From JBHIYN01 sp041984235 (GTDB lineage: Bacteria; Pseudomonadota; Gammaproteobacteria; Ga0077536): DNA of 64,000 bases. The DNA lies in the NCBI GenBank assembly GCA_041984235.1, contig JBHIYN010000013.1, forward strand, positions 62,001 through 126,000, read 5' to 3'. The notes beneath the pieces are model-generated. The model made no database searches. It was not told the DNA's origin and was given only the letters and a program-made list of their open reading frames with translations. Of the stretch, positions 9,745-18,565 are shown one piece after another (position 1 is the stretch's first letter; each line of letters starts with the position of its first letter). A program made the position numbers and the translations under genes.

Positions 9745-12232
9745 AGCCCGCACGCGCCTGCTGCGCCCGGCGCTGCGCCTGCTGCGCCGCGACCTGCAGA
9801 GCGGGCGCCTGCTGATCATGCTGCTCGCGGCGATCATCGCGGTCGCCAGCACGGTCTCGGTCAACCTCCTGGTCGAGCGCGTGAAGCGCGTCATGGTGGC
9901 GGAGTCGGCCGCCCTGCTGGCCGGCGATCTCGCCGTCGTCACACGCGATCCGGTGCCGGCGCGCTACGCGAACAAGGCACGTGCCGCCGGGCTTGAAACG
10001 GCACGCACCGTGACCCTGCGCAGCGTCATCGCGGTCGGCGAGGGCCTGCAGCTCACCCGTCTCAAGGCGGTCGACACCGGCTACCCGCTGCGCGGACGCC
10101 TGGAAATCGCCGACGCGCCCGCGGGTGCGCCGCGCCGTGCCGCGGGCGGCCCGCCACGCGGCGAGGTGTGGGCCGACCTGCGCCTGTTCCGGCTACTCGA
10201 CCTCGAGCCCGGCGCCGAGATCTCGATCGGTCGCGAAACCTTCGTGCTGAGCCGCGTGCTGGTGCTGGAGCCGGACCGCGGCGGCGACCTGTTCGCGCTC
10301 GCCCCGCGCGTGATGATGCACTTCGACGATCTCGAGCGCACCGGCCTGCTGCTGCCGGGCAGCCGCGCCCGCTGGACGCTGCTCGTCGCCGGGCCACCGG
10401 CCGCACTGACCGCCTTCCGCACCGGTCTCGAGCTGGATGACGGGCACGAGCTGCGCGACCCGCGCGGTGCGCGGCCCGAGGTACGCTCGGCGTTCACCCA
10501 GGCCGAACGTTTCCTGACCCTGGCCGCCTTCGCCGGCGTGCTGCTCGCGACCATCGGCATCGCGCTCGCCGCGGGCGCCTACGCCGGGCACCACGAGAGC
10601 ACCGTCGCGATCCTCAAGACCCTGGGCCTGGGCCGCCGCGAGGTCGCGCTGCTGCTCACCGCGGAGGTCATCGGACTGGCGCTGCTGGCGACCGTGATCG
10701 GTGACGCGCTCGCCATCGCCGTGCACCACGGCCTGCTCGCGCGCTACCTCGCCGAAGCCGCGCCGGCTACGGTCGGCCTGCCGCTGACGCCGCTCTTGTA
10801 CGGTGGCTGGGTGGCGCTGGTGGCCCTCGCCGGGTTTGCGCTGCCGGCGCTGCTGCGCCTGACCGCGCTGCCGGTGAGCGCGATTCTCAACCGCGATCGC
10901 TTCGCGCTCGGGGACGGCGCGCGCGCGCCGCTGGCAGCGATGCTGCTCGCCGTGCTGGCCATCGCGCCGTGGTACCTCGGCAATGCCGCCGTGGTCGCCT
11001 GGGCCCTGGCCGGCATGGCCGGCTGCGCCGTGCTGCTGGCGGTGGCGGCGCGCGCGCTGGTTGCCCTGCTCGGGCGCGCGCGCGTGCGCACCGGCATGAG
11101 CTGGCGCTTCGGCCTGGCCAACATCGCGCGCCGCGCGCACCTGTCGGTCACGCAGTGCATCGCCCTCGGACTCGGCATCGCGGTCGTGCTGCTGCTCGGC
11201 CTGGTCCGCGATGATCTCATCGGCGCCTGGCAGCAACGCCTGCCGCCACGGGCGCCGAACCAGTTCCTGATCAACATCCAGCCGGACGAGGTCGCGCCGC
11301 TGCGCGCTTTCCTCGCAACCCGCGGCCGCCCCGGGGTCGACTTCTATCCCATGGTGCGCGGCCGCCTCAGTGCCATCAACGACGCGCCGGTGGACCCGGA
11401 TGCCTATGCCGACCCGCGCAGCCGGCGGCTGGCCGACCGCGAGTTCAACCTCTCGTGGGCAACACGGCCGAAAGCCGACAACCGCATCGTCGGCGGGCAG
11501 TGGTGGGCGCCGCACGCGCGCGGCGAGATGTCGATGGAACAGGGTATCGCCGAACGCCTCGGCATCGGGCTCGGCGACCGCCTCGATTTCACCGTCGCCG
11601 ATCGCACCGTGAGCGGGCGCGTGACCAGCCTGCGCGCGGTCGAGTGGGACAACTTCGAGGTCAACTTCTTTCTCGTCACCACGCCGGAGCTGCTCGAGGC
11701 CGAGCCGGCGACCTGGATCACCAGCTTCTATCTCGACCCCGCGCGCCGCGGCATCATGACCGAGCTGGTACAGCAGTTCCCCAGCGTCACCGTGATCGAC
11801 GTCGAGGCCCTGATGCAGCAGGTGCGCGGCGTCATGGCGCGCGTCGCCGGTGCGCTGACCTGGGTCTTCGGCTTCGCCATCGCCGCCGGCCTGCTGGTGC
11901 TGGCGGCGGCGGCGCAGGCGACCCAGCGCGAACGTGCACTCGACGTCACCCTGCTGAAGACGCTGGGCGCGTCACGCCGTTTCATCACCCTGACCACCGT
12001 GCTCGAGTTCGCCGTGCTCGGCGCACTCGCCGGCCTGCTCGGCAGTGCCGGCGCCGTCGCGACCGGCTGGCTGCTGGCGGAGTTCGTGCTGGACGTGCCC
12101 TACGTGCCCGGCTGGCGGGTGCCGTTGACCGGCATCGCGGCGGGGATCGCCGGCGTCACGCTGGTCGGCGCCGGGGTGGTGCGGCGCACGCACCGGCGTG
12201 CCATCGTCGCCAGCCTGCGCGAAACGGCTTGA
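9737..12232 (+). CDS. ybbP: ABC transporter permease (YbbP type, FtsX/MacB-like)
   Basis: 831-residue inner-membrane protein. One TM segment near residues 20-40 (LLIMLLAAIIAVASTVSVNL) is followed by a large periplasmic domain, then several TM helices at about residues 255-430, a second periplasmic region and three C-terminal TMs (near 700-830). This duplicated layout is typical of YbbP. The only in-frame start that keeps the first TM is TTG at 9737, overlapping the ybbA stop by 8 bases, with GGGGG upstream. Confidence 0.9.
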   Translation: MSEARTRLLRPALRLLRRDLQSGRLLIMLLAAIIAVASTVSVNLLVERVKRVMVAESAALLAGDLAVVTRDPVPARYANKARAAGLETARTVTLRSVIAVGEGLQLTRLKAVDTGYPLRGRLEIADAPAGAPRRAAGGPPRGEVWADLRLFRLLDLEPGAEISIGRETFVLSRVLVLEPDRGGDLFALAPRVMMHFDDLERTGLLLPGSRARWTLLVAGPPAALTAFRTGLELDDGHELRDPRGARPEVRSAFTQAERFLTLAAFAGVLLATIGIALAAGAYAGHHESTVAILKTLGLGRREVALLLTAEVIGLALLATVIGDALAIAVHHGLLARYLAEAAPATVGLPLTPLLYGGWVALVALAGFALPALLRLTALPVSAILNRDRFALGDGARAPLAAMLLAVLAIAPWYLGNAAVVAWALAGMAGCAVLLAVAARALVALLGRARVRTGMSWRFGLANIARRAHLSVTQCIALGLGIAVVLLLGLVRDDLIGAWQQRLPPRAPNQFLINIQPDEVAPLRAFLATRGRPGVDFYPMVRGRLSAINDAPVDPDAYADPRSRRLADREFNLSWATRPKADNRIVGGQWWAPHARGEMSMEQGIAERLGIGLGDRLDFTVADRTVSGRVTSLRAVEWDNFEVNFFLVTTPELLEAEPATWITSFYLDPARRGIMTELVQQFPSVTVIDVEALMQQVRGVMARVAGALTWVFGFAIAAGLLVLAAAAQATQRERALDVTLLKTLGASRRFITLTTVLEFAVLGALAGLLGSAGAVATGWLLAEFVLDVPYVPGWRVPLTGIAAGIAGVTLVGAGVVRRTHRRAIVASLRETA

Positions 12233-12251
12233 GACCGTGGGCGGCCGGGTC

Positions 12252-12611
12252 TCACAGGCGCTCGTCGTCCGCTGCGCGCCATGGCGGCGAAACGATCGCC
12301 GCGAAGCGCAGCACGCCATCGCCGAGATTCTCTATCCACTGCACCGCGCCCGGCGGAATGAGCACGGCGTCGCCCGGCCCGACCTCGCGCGCCTCGTCGT
12401 CGACGTGCATGCGGCCGTGGCCTTCGAGAACGTAGTAGACTTCCGCCTGCCGCAGGCGATGACGATAGCTCGCTTCGCGCGGCTCGACCTCGGCGACCGC
12501 CAACGAGTACGGCAACGTGACCGCGTCGTTACGCGGGTGTAGCACCTCGAACACGCGACAGCCGTCGTTGGCGATCAGCGCCGGGCAATCCCTGGTCGAT
12601 TTGATCAGCAT
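12252..12611 (-). CDS. Single-domain cupin protein
   Basis: 119 residues with cupin motif 1 (YRHRLRQAEVYYVLEGHGRM) and motif 2 (GPGDAVLIPPGAVQWIEN), a small beta-barrel fold. The usual motif 1 metal-ligand pattern HxH is partly kept (H at YRHRL, E in AEVYYV). Metal or sugar binding is possible; the function is not known. It is convergent with ybbP and divergent from hemH. Confidence 0.8.
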   Translation of the reverse strand: MLIKSTRDCPALIANDGCRVFEVLHPRNDAVTLPYSLAVAEVEPREASYRHRLRQAEVYYVLEGHGRMHVDDEAREVGPGDAVLIPPGAVQWIENLGDGVLRFAAIVSPPWRAADDERL

Positions 12612-12681
12612 CGGAGCCTCCGGCTCGGGGATTGACGAGAACGTGCGATCCTAGCTGATCCCCTTCGTGCACGAGACCCGC

Positions 12682-13773
12682 ATGAGCAGATATTCCGGAC
12701 GCAGCGACTTCGTTCACGGGCGCCCGCCCAGGACCGGGGTGCTGGTGTGCAACCTGGGCACGCCGTCCGCCCCCACGCCCGCGGCCGTGCGCCGCTACCT
12801 GGCCGAGTTCCTGAGCGACCCGCGCGTCGTCGAGCTGCCGCGCTGGCTGTGGCTGCCGCTGCTCCACGGTGTGATCCTGAACGTCCGGCCGCGGCGATCG
12901 GCGCGCGCCTATGCCGAGATCTGGGGCGCCGACGGCTCGCCCCTGCTGCGCGGCACCGAGCGCCTGACGGCCGGGCTGGAGCAGGCGCTGGGCGCGCGCC
13001 ACGAACACCTGCTGTTCGCGGTCGGCATGCGTTACGGCGAGCCGTCGATTGCCGACGCGCTGCAGCGACTGACCGCGGCCGAGGCGCGCCGCATCCTGGT
13101 CCTGCCGCTGTATCCGCAGTACGCGGCGGCCACCACCGCCTCGGTACATGACGCGGTATTCGCGCACTGCGCAGGGCTGCGCTGGATCCCGGGGCTGCGT
13201 TTCGTCGACGAGTACCACGACGATCCGCGCTACATCGCCGCGCTCGCGGCCACGGTCGAGCAGCACTGGCAGCGACACGGACGCGGCGAGCGCCTGCTGA
13301 TGTCGTTTCACGGCATCCCGCGCGACACCTTTCTCGCCGGCGACCCCTACCATTGCCAGTGCCATGCCACCGCACGCCTGCTGGCCGAGCGGCTGGCCTT
13401 GCCGGCCGATGCCTGGCAGCTCAGCTTCCAGTCGCGGGTCGGGCCCAAGGCCTGGCTGGAACCCTATACCGACAAGACCCTGCACGAGTGGGGCGCGGCC
13501 GGGATCGGTGATATCGACGTCATCTGCCCCGGCTTCGCCATCGACTGCCTGGAAACGCTGGAAGAGATCGCGCTGCAGAACGCCGCGGCCTTCAGCACCG
13601 CCGGCGGCGGCAAGCTGCGTTACGTGCCGGCACTGAACGACAGTCCCGCGCACGTCGACCTGCTCAGCGCCATCATCAGCGAGCACCTCGGCAGCTGGCT
13701 GAGTGAGCCGCAACGCTCCGCCGACGAGCAGGCCGCGGCCGCGGCGCGCGCACGTGCCGCCGGCGGCGCCTGA
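12682..13773 (+). CDS. hemH: Ferrochelatase
   Basis: Inserts Fe2+ into protoporphyrin IX, the last step of protoheme synthesis. 363 residues. Evidence: GVLVCNLGTPSAPTP at the start, PLYPQYAAATTAS, the catalytic histidine in MSFHGIPRDT (near residue 208), YHCQCHATA, and SFQSRVGPKAWLEPYT with the conserved glutamate region downstream. The ATG at 12682 is preferred; a GTG at 12667 would add five residues. Two repeat elements directly follow the gene. Confidence 0.95.
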   Translation: MSRYSGRSDFVHGRPPRTGVLVCNLGTPSAPTPAAVRRYLAEFLSDPRVVELPRWLWLPLLHGVILNVRPRRSARAYAEIWGADGSPLLRGTERLTAGLEQALGARHEHLLFAVGMRYGEPSIADALQRLTAAEARRILVLPLYPQYAAATTASVHDAVFAHCAGLRWIPGLRFVDEYHDDPRYIAALAATVEQHWQRHGRGERLLMSFHGIPRDTFLAGDPYHCQCHATARLLAERLALPADAWQLSFQSRVGPKAWLEPYTDKTLHEWGAAGIGDIDVICPGFAIDCLETLEEIALQNAAAFSTAGGGKLRYVPALNDSPAHVDLLSAIISEHLGSWLSEPQRSADEQAAAAARARAAGGA

Positions 13774-13780
13774 CAGGCCG

Positions 13781-13909
13781 ATGCAGAACGTAGCGAGGAA
13801 GGTCGGGGGCAAGGCGCGGGCGAGCCGAGGACCGGAGTTTATACGGATAAATGAGGACCGCAGGCGAGTCCGCAACGCCGCCCACGGCCTCCGCACCGGC
13901 TCCGCATCA
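13781..13909. repeat. Quasi-palindromic repeat, tandem copy 1
   Basis: Begins ATGCAGAACGTAGCGAGG eight bases after the hemH stop. Bases 13781-13895 are identical to 13921-14035 in copy 2 (115 bases). The right end reads CCGGCTCCGCAT, a degraded form of copy 2's TTCTGCAT end. The centre is TTTATACGGATAAAT, an AT-rich mini-hairpin flanked by copies of GAGGACCG. Confidence 0.85.
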
Positions 13910-13920
13910 GCCGCAGGGTG

Positions 13921-14049
13921 ATGCAGAACGTAGCGAGGAAGGTCGGGGGCAAGGCGCGGGCGAGCCGAGGACCGGAGTTTATACGGATAAATGAGGACCG
14001 CAGGCGAGTCCGCAACGCCGCCCACGGCCTCCGCAGTAGTTCTGCATCA
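13921..14049. repeat. Quasi-palindromic repeat, tandem copy 2
   Basis: A 129-base element with terminal inverted repeat ATGCAGAAC (left, followed by GTAGCGAGG) and its mirror GTTCTGCAT-like right end, where the other strand reads ATGCAGAACTACTGCGG. Both halves align imperfectly along their whole length around a TTTATACGGATAAA core. No transposase is present. The structure resembles a non-autonomous miniature element or large REP-like sequence. Open frames across it are not genes. Confidence 0.85.
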
Positions 14050-14054
14050 GCCTG

Positions 14055-14480
14055 CTAGTCGGCGGGCTCGCCGTAGACCGTAATCGTCAGGCGGCGCCGG
14101 TGCGGCCGGGCGCGGTGCTCCCACAGGTAGATCCCCTGCCACGTGCCGAGGTCGAGCCGCCCGTCGCGCACCGGCAGTGTCAGATCGGTATGCGTGAGCA
14201 CGCTACGCACATGGGCGGGCATGTCGTCCGCGCCCTCGGCGGTGTGGCGGAACAGCGGGTCGCCGTCCGGCACCAGGCGCTGCATGAAGCGCTCCATGTC
14301 ACGCAGGACCTCGGCGTCGGCGTTCTCGCACAGCATGATCGAGGCACTGGTGTGACGAACGAAAACGGAGCAGATCCCGGTCGCCACGCCGCTGGCGGCG
14401 ACGCGGCGATCGATCGCCGCGGTCAGCTCGTGGCAGCCGCGGCCGGCGCTGTCGAGCTCGAGCTCTTCGCTGACGACCAC
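14055..14480 (-). CDS. yjbQ: YjbQ family protein (UPF0047)
   Basis: 141 residues of the YjbQ fold, with VFVRHTSASIMLCENAD and the C-terminal histidine region LGTWQGIYLWEHR. E. coli YjbQ has weak thiamine-phosphate synthase activity; the true role is unsettled. The GTG start at 14480 is 9 bases after the nitroreductase stop, so it is the last gene of a three-gene minus-strand set with the nitroreductase and CULT genes. Confidence 0.9.
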   Translation of the reverse strand: MVVSEELELDSAGRGCHELTAAIDRRVAASGVATGICSVFVRHTSASIMLCENADAEVLRDMERFMQRLVPDGDPLFRHTAEGADDMPAHVRSVLTHTDLTLPVRDGRLDLGTWQGIYLWEHRARPHRRRLTITVYGEPAD

Positions 14481-14489
14481 CGCCGGTTC

Positions 14490-15065
14490 TCAGTCGACGT
14501 GGGTGACGAAGGCTTGCGGCGGCTGGCGGCGCTGGCTCCCGATCGTCGCCGGATAGCCGTACCAGAACAGGCCGACAACGCGCTCGGCGCTGCGGTCGAA
14601 GCCGACCACGGTGGCGAAGCGCGCGGTCGCGGTAACCGCGCCGGTGGTCCACTTGGCGCCGACGCCGTCGGCCCACAGCGACAGCATCAGGTTCTGCGCC
14701 CAGCAGCAGCACGCCGCGTAATCCTCCAGCTCGCGCTCGGCGCCGTCGCTGCGCGGGCTGGTCAGCAGCAGCCAGCCGGGCATCGCCAGCCAGCGCTCGC
14801 GCTTGATCTCCGCGGCCCGCTCGCCGCGCGACTCGCGCACCAGCTCGGCGTTCAGCTCGGCGATGCGGCGCTGCGCCTGCGGGCCGAGCAGGTAGACCCG
14901 CCACGGCTCGGTCAGGTGATGGTTCGGCGCCCAGCGCGCCGCCTCCAGCGCGCGTTCCACGATCGCCTCCGGCACCGGCTCGGGCCGGAAGTCGTGCACC
15001 GTGCGTCGCTCGGTGAGGATGCGCCGCAGCACCTCGGCGGCGTCTTCGCCGGCCAGCGTGCTCAT
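14490..15065 (-). CDS. Nitroreductase-family FMN protein
   Basis: 191 residues. RRTVHDF (FMN phosphate binding) and ARWAPNHHLTEPWRVYLL near the N-terminus, AWLLLTSPR-like core and WGAKWTTG-like FMN segment (VGAKWTTGAV) mark a single-domain nitroreductase of the YdjA-like type. Natural substrate unknown. Its ATG overlaps the stop of the CULT gene (ATGA). Confidence 0.87.
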   Translation of the reverse strand: MSTLAGEDAAEVLRRILTERRTVHDFRPEPVPEAIVERALEAARWAPNHHLTEPWRVYLLGPQAQRRIAELNAELVRESRGERAAEIKRERWLAMPGWLLLTSPRSDGAERELEDYAACCCWAQNLMLSLWADGVGAKWTTGAVTATARFATVVGFDRSAERVVGLFWYGYPATIGSQRRQPPQAFVTHVD

Positions 15066-15460
15066 GCGCGGCCCTCGCGACTCAGGCTCGCGCTGATGAG
15101 GGCAAAGAACAGGCCCTCGGGCCCGGCGCTGAATCGCCAGCCGCAGTGCGTGGCGCAGCGGCCGCAACACGCGACCTGCCAGGCATGCGGCGGGAACCAG
15201 CTGTGCTCGCGCTGCGGCGTACCGTGCGCGACGCAGCCGGGCGCGCGCGCGAAGGTGCGCAGGTGGAAGGTGAAACCGGCCGGATTGGTGTGCACGTGTT
15301 CGCCGCGGCCGCCTACGCGTACGGCCTCGTCCGCCGCCGTCAGCACGTGTCCGCAGCGCGCGCAGCGCAGGCGCGCGCCGTCCGCGTCGTGCGTCGCATC
15401 CAGCTCGCCAGGCGCCGCGTCGAACCAGGCAGCGCGGTCGTTGTCGTAGGCATCCAGCAC
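15062..15460 (-). CDS. Bacterial cereblon-like CULT-domain protein
   Basis: 132 residues. Four zinc-ligand cysteines (CARC near the N-terminus and CGRC near the C-terminus) frame a CULT domain with HVHTNPAGFTFHLRTF and SWFPPHAWQ...HCGWRF. The three tryptophans (SWF, AWQ, GWRF) are those forming the thalidomide/uridine-binding cage in cereblon and in the Magnetospirillum protein MsCI4, recalled from published structures. The native bacterial role is unknown. The GTG at 15460 is the chosen start; the open frame extends to 15550 but would run into divergent slt. Confidence 0.8.
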   Translation of the reverse strand: MLDAYDNDRAAWFDAAPGELDATHDADGARLRCARCGHVLTAADEAVRVGGRGEHVHTNPAGFTFHLRTFARAPGCVAHGTPQREHSWFPPHAWQVACCGRCATHCGWRFSAGPEGLFFALISASLSREGRA

Positions 15461-15548
15461 GTGTGATCCACGGTGTACTATGAGCGCCCGGCCCGTGTGC
15501 CGGGACGCACGACCAGTATAAGGCGTCCCCCTGACCATCGCTGCCGCC

Positions 15549-17534
15549 ATGTTCCCTGCCGTTCTCCCGCCTGCCGCGCCATCGCGCCGGCGCGGGCGCG
15601 TCGCGGCGCTGCTGCTCGCGCTCCTGCTGAGCGCCGCCGTGCAGGCCGATGCCGACCCTTACGCGACGCAGCGCGCCAGCTTCGAGAAGGTGCTCAAGGC
15701 GCAGTCCGCCGGACGCCATGATCTCGCGCGCCAGCTGGTCGTCGGGCTCGAGGACTACCCGCTCTATCCCTATTACCTGTTCGAGGACCTGCGGCGGCGC
15801 CTGCATCATTATCCGACCGACGAGGTGGCCCGCTTCCTGGTCGCCTACGACGGCTCCTACCTCGCCGCGCGCCTGCGCCGTGACTGGCTGAAGCAACTCG
15901 CGCGCGCCCCGCGCTGGCAGGCCTTCCTCGAGTTCTACCGCCCGCAGAGTGACCTCACGCTGCGCTGCCACCAGATCGAGGCGCGCATCCGCGGCGGCCT
16001 GCTCGAGGGCGTACTGGAAGACACCCGCGCCATCTGGCTCAGCGGCGAATCGCTGCCGGACGCCTGCGATCCCGCTTTCGATCGCCTTTACGCCAGCGAC
16101 CTGATGGGCGACGCGCTGCTGTGGCAGCGCATCGCGCTGGCCATGGCCGCCGGCAACCGTGGCCTCGCCCGCTACCTGGCGCGCCGCCTCGACGGCGCGC
16201 GTTACCGCGCGCTGCATGCCTTGTGGGACACCGCCCACGTGGCTCCGGCCAGCGCGCTGGCGCGGCGCGACCTGGCCGATGACGCCGACACCCGTACGAT
16301 CATGATTCATGCCCTGCGCCGCCTGCTGCGCAACGGCATCGAGGGAGCGGAGCAGGCCTGGCAGCAGGTCGCGCCGCGTTTCACCTTCAGCGACGGGGAG
16401 CGTGGCGCGGTCGCCGCCGCGATCGCCGTCGCCGCCGCCGGCAGCGATCATCCCCGCCGCATCGCCCTGCTCGACCAGGTGCCGGCTGCCGGCATCGACG
16501 GCGCGGTCGAGCGCTATCGCCTGCGCGAAGGGGTGGCCGCGCGCGCCTGGGCCGAGTTGGCGCGCTGGACCGCGCACCCGCCGACCTCCGACGTGAATCC
16601 GCTGCGCTGGCGCTACTGGCGCGCGCGTGCCCTCGAACGGCTGGGGCAAACGACGGAGGCGCACGCCCTCTACGAGCAGCTCGCCAGCGAGCGTGATTAC
16701 TACGGCTTCGTCGCGGCCGATGCACTCGACCGCGACTACGCGTTCAATTTCGTTCCCGTCGCGCCCACCGCCGAGGAGAACGTCACCGTGATGGCCCTGC
16801 CCGGCATCGCGCGCACCCACGAGCTCTACCGCCTCGATCGCCGTTTCCAGGCGCGGCGCGAGCTCTACCACGAGCTCGATCGGCTGGACGTGCGCCAGCG
16901 CGAGGTCGTCGCCAGCCTCGCCGCAGCCTGGGGCTGGCACGAGAGCGCCATCGCCGCGCTCGGCCACGCGCGCTCCTGGAACGACCTGGAGCTGCGTTTT
17001 CCCCTGCTCCACCAGGAGCTCGCCATCGAGTACGGCCAGCGCCGCAAGCTGTCGCCGGCGCAGATCCTCGCCATCACGCGCTCGGAATCAGCCTTCGTGG
17101 TCGACGCGCGCTCGCCGGCCGGCGCCCTCGGCCTGATGCAGTTGATGCCGGCGACCGCCCGCGAGACCGCGCGCAGCATCGGCCTCAAGCTCGGCAATAT
17201 GCGTCAATTGCACGATCCGCGGACCAACGTCGCGCTGGGCTCGGCCTACCTGGCGCGCCTGCTGGGACGCTACGGCGGCAGCTTCGTGATGGCCGCCGCG
17301 GCGTATAATGCCGGGCCGCATCGCGTGCGGCAGTGGCAGAATGCGGCGTGTACGCCGGCCGACGTGTGGATCGACACCATTCCGTTCACCGAAACGCGGC
17401 GCTACGTGCGGCGTGCGCTGTTCTACACGGCGGTGTACGAATGGCGCCTGCAGCGCGAGGTCACGCGATTGCGGAGCGTCATGCCGCCGGTACCGGCGGC
17501 CGGTTCGAATCAAACTGCGGATTGCACATCATGA
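15549..17534 (+). CDS. slt: Soluble lytic murein transglycosylase
   Basis: 661-residue periplasmic enzyme that cleaves peptidoglycan glycan strands to 1,6-anhydromuropeptides. A signal peptide (about residues 14-33) is followed by a long superhelical U/L domain and the C-terminal lysozyme-like catalytic domain: ITRSESAFV holds the catalytic glutamate, followed by GALGLMQLMPATA and AAAAYNAGPHRV. Length and order match Slt70. It overlaps the next gene by ATGA. Confidence 0.95.
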   Translation: MFPAVLPPAAPSRRRGRVAALLLALLLSAAVQADADPYATQRASFEKVLKAQSAGRHDLARQLVVGLEDYPLYPYYLFEDLRRRLHHYPTDEVARFLVAYDGSYLAARLRRDWLKQLARAPRWQAFLEFYRPQSDLTLRCHQIEARIRGGLLEGVLEDTRAIWLSGESLPDACDPAFDRLYASDLMGDALLWQRIALAMAAGNRGLARYLARRLDGARYRALHALWDTAHVAPASALARRDLADDADTRTIMIHALRRLLRNGIEGAEQAWQQVAPRFTFSDGERGAVAAAIAVAAAGSDHPRRIALLDQVPAAGIDGAVERYRLREGVAARAWAELARWTAHPPTSDVNPLRWRYWRARALERLGQTTEAHALYEQLASERDYYGFVAADALDRDYAFNFVPVAPTAEENVTVMALPGIARTHELYRLDRRFQARRELYHELDRLDVRQREVVASLAAAWGWHESAIAALGHARSWNDLELRFPLLHQELAIEYGQRRKLSPAQILAITRSESAFVVDARSPAGALGLMQLMPATARETARSIGLKLGNMRQLHDPRTNVALGSAYLARLLGRYGGSFVMAAAAYNAGPHRVRQWQNAACTPADVWIDTIPFTETRRYVRRALFYTAVYEWRLQREVTRLRSVMPPVPAAGSNQTADCTS

Positions 17535-18496
17535 CCCAATCGATCATCGGATTGCTCGGAGGCAGCGGCTTCGTCGGCGCGGTGCTCGCCAACCACCTCG
17601 TCGATGCCGGTCACGCGGTACGCGTGTTCACGCGCAAACGCGAACATGCGCGTGAGCTGTGGCTGCTGCCGGACACTGACGTCGTCGAAGTCAACGTCGA
17701 GGACCAGGAACAGCTCAACGACGCCGTCGCCGGCTGCGCGGCCGTGGTCAACCTGATCGGCATCCTCAACGAGCGCGGCGACAACGGCGAGGGCTTCCGC
17801 CGCGCCCATATCGACGTCACCCAGCGTGCCATCAAGGCCTGCAAGACCAGCGACGTGCCGCACCTGGTGCACATGAGCGCGCTCAATGCCGACAGCTTTG
17901 CCGCCTCCTACTACCTGCGCAGCAAGGGCGAAGCGGAGAAGCTGCTCGCCGCCGAGAACGGCAACCGCCTGACCACCACCATCATGCGCCCGTCGGTGAT
18001 CTTCGGGCCGCACGACGACTTCATCAACCGTTTCGCCACGCTGCTGCGCCTCGCGCCCGGGGTCTTTCCCCTGGCCTGCGCCGGCGCCCGCTTCCAGCCG
18101 GTCTACGTCGGCGACGTCGCCGACGCCATCGTGCGCGTGCTCACCGATCGCGCGCACGCCGGCCAGCGCTACGACCTCGGCGGGCCGGAGGTGTTCACGC
18201 TGCGCGAGATCGTCGAGTACATCGCGCGCGTCATCGGTCGCCCGGTCAAGGTCGTCGCGCTCGGCGCCGCGCTGGCGAAGCTGCAGGCCAACGTCCTCGA
18301 GTACGTCCCCGGCAAGCCATTCTCACGTGACAACCTGCGCTCACTCGAAGAAGACTCCGTGTGCACGCAGGGCAACGGCCTCGATCGCCTCGGCATCGCG
18401 CCAACGCCGATGCGCGTGATCGTACCGCGCTACCTCGGCGGTCATGACATGCGGCACCGCTACTACGGCTTCCGCACCACGGCGCGGCGCGACTGA
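17531..18496 (+). CDS. NAD(P)-binding epimerase/NDUFA9-like protein
   Basis: 321 residues of an atypical short-chain dehydrogenase. The Rossmann motif GGSGFVG is at residues 10-16, and YYLRSKGEAEKLL carries the YxxxK-type pair (Y at SYY, K in RSKGEAE). The family is related to the NDUFA9 subunit of complex I and to quinone-linked NAD-dependent epimerases; bacterial members have no agreed reaction. Probably translationally coupled to slt. Confidence 0.85.
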   Translation: MTQSIIGLLGGSGFVGAVLANHLVDAGHAVRVFTRKREHARELWLLPDTDVVEVNVEDQEQLNDAVAGCAAVVNLIGILNERGDNGEGFRRAHIDVTQRAIKACKTSDVPHLVHMSALNADSFAASYYLRSKGEAEKLLAAENGNRLTTTIMRPSVIFGPHDDFINRFATLLRLAPGVFPLACAGARFQPVYVGDVADAIVRVLTDRAHAGQRYDLGGPEVFTLREIVEYIARVIGRPVKVVALGAALAKLQANVLEYVPGKPFSRDNLRSLEEDSVCTQGNGLDRLGIAPTPMRVIVPRYLGGHDMRHRYYGFRTTARRD

Positions 18497-18565
18497 GGCG
18501 GCGCCCGGAGGCAGCGTGAGCAGGCGCCGAAAGCGCGCGCGGCGGCAAGCGTCCTAGGGTCCGGC

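Noticed and set aside
13676..13921. Short frames inside the hemH-linked repeats
   Set aside because: Translation of repeat DNA only; no start signals and no conserved protein.
12529..14025. Minus-strand frame covering hemH and the tandem repeats
   Set aside because: It reads through both repeat copies and gives the same peptide twice; hemH on the plus strand explains the region.
14490..17012. 840-residue minus-strand frame running through slt
   Set aside because: Only its last 191 codons (nitroreductase, from ATG 15065) are real; the rest is antisense to slt and to the CULT gene's other frame.
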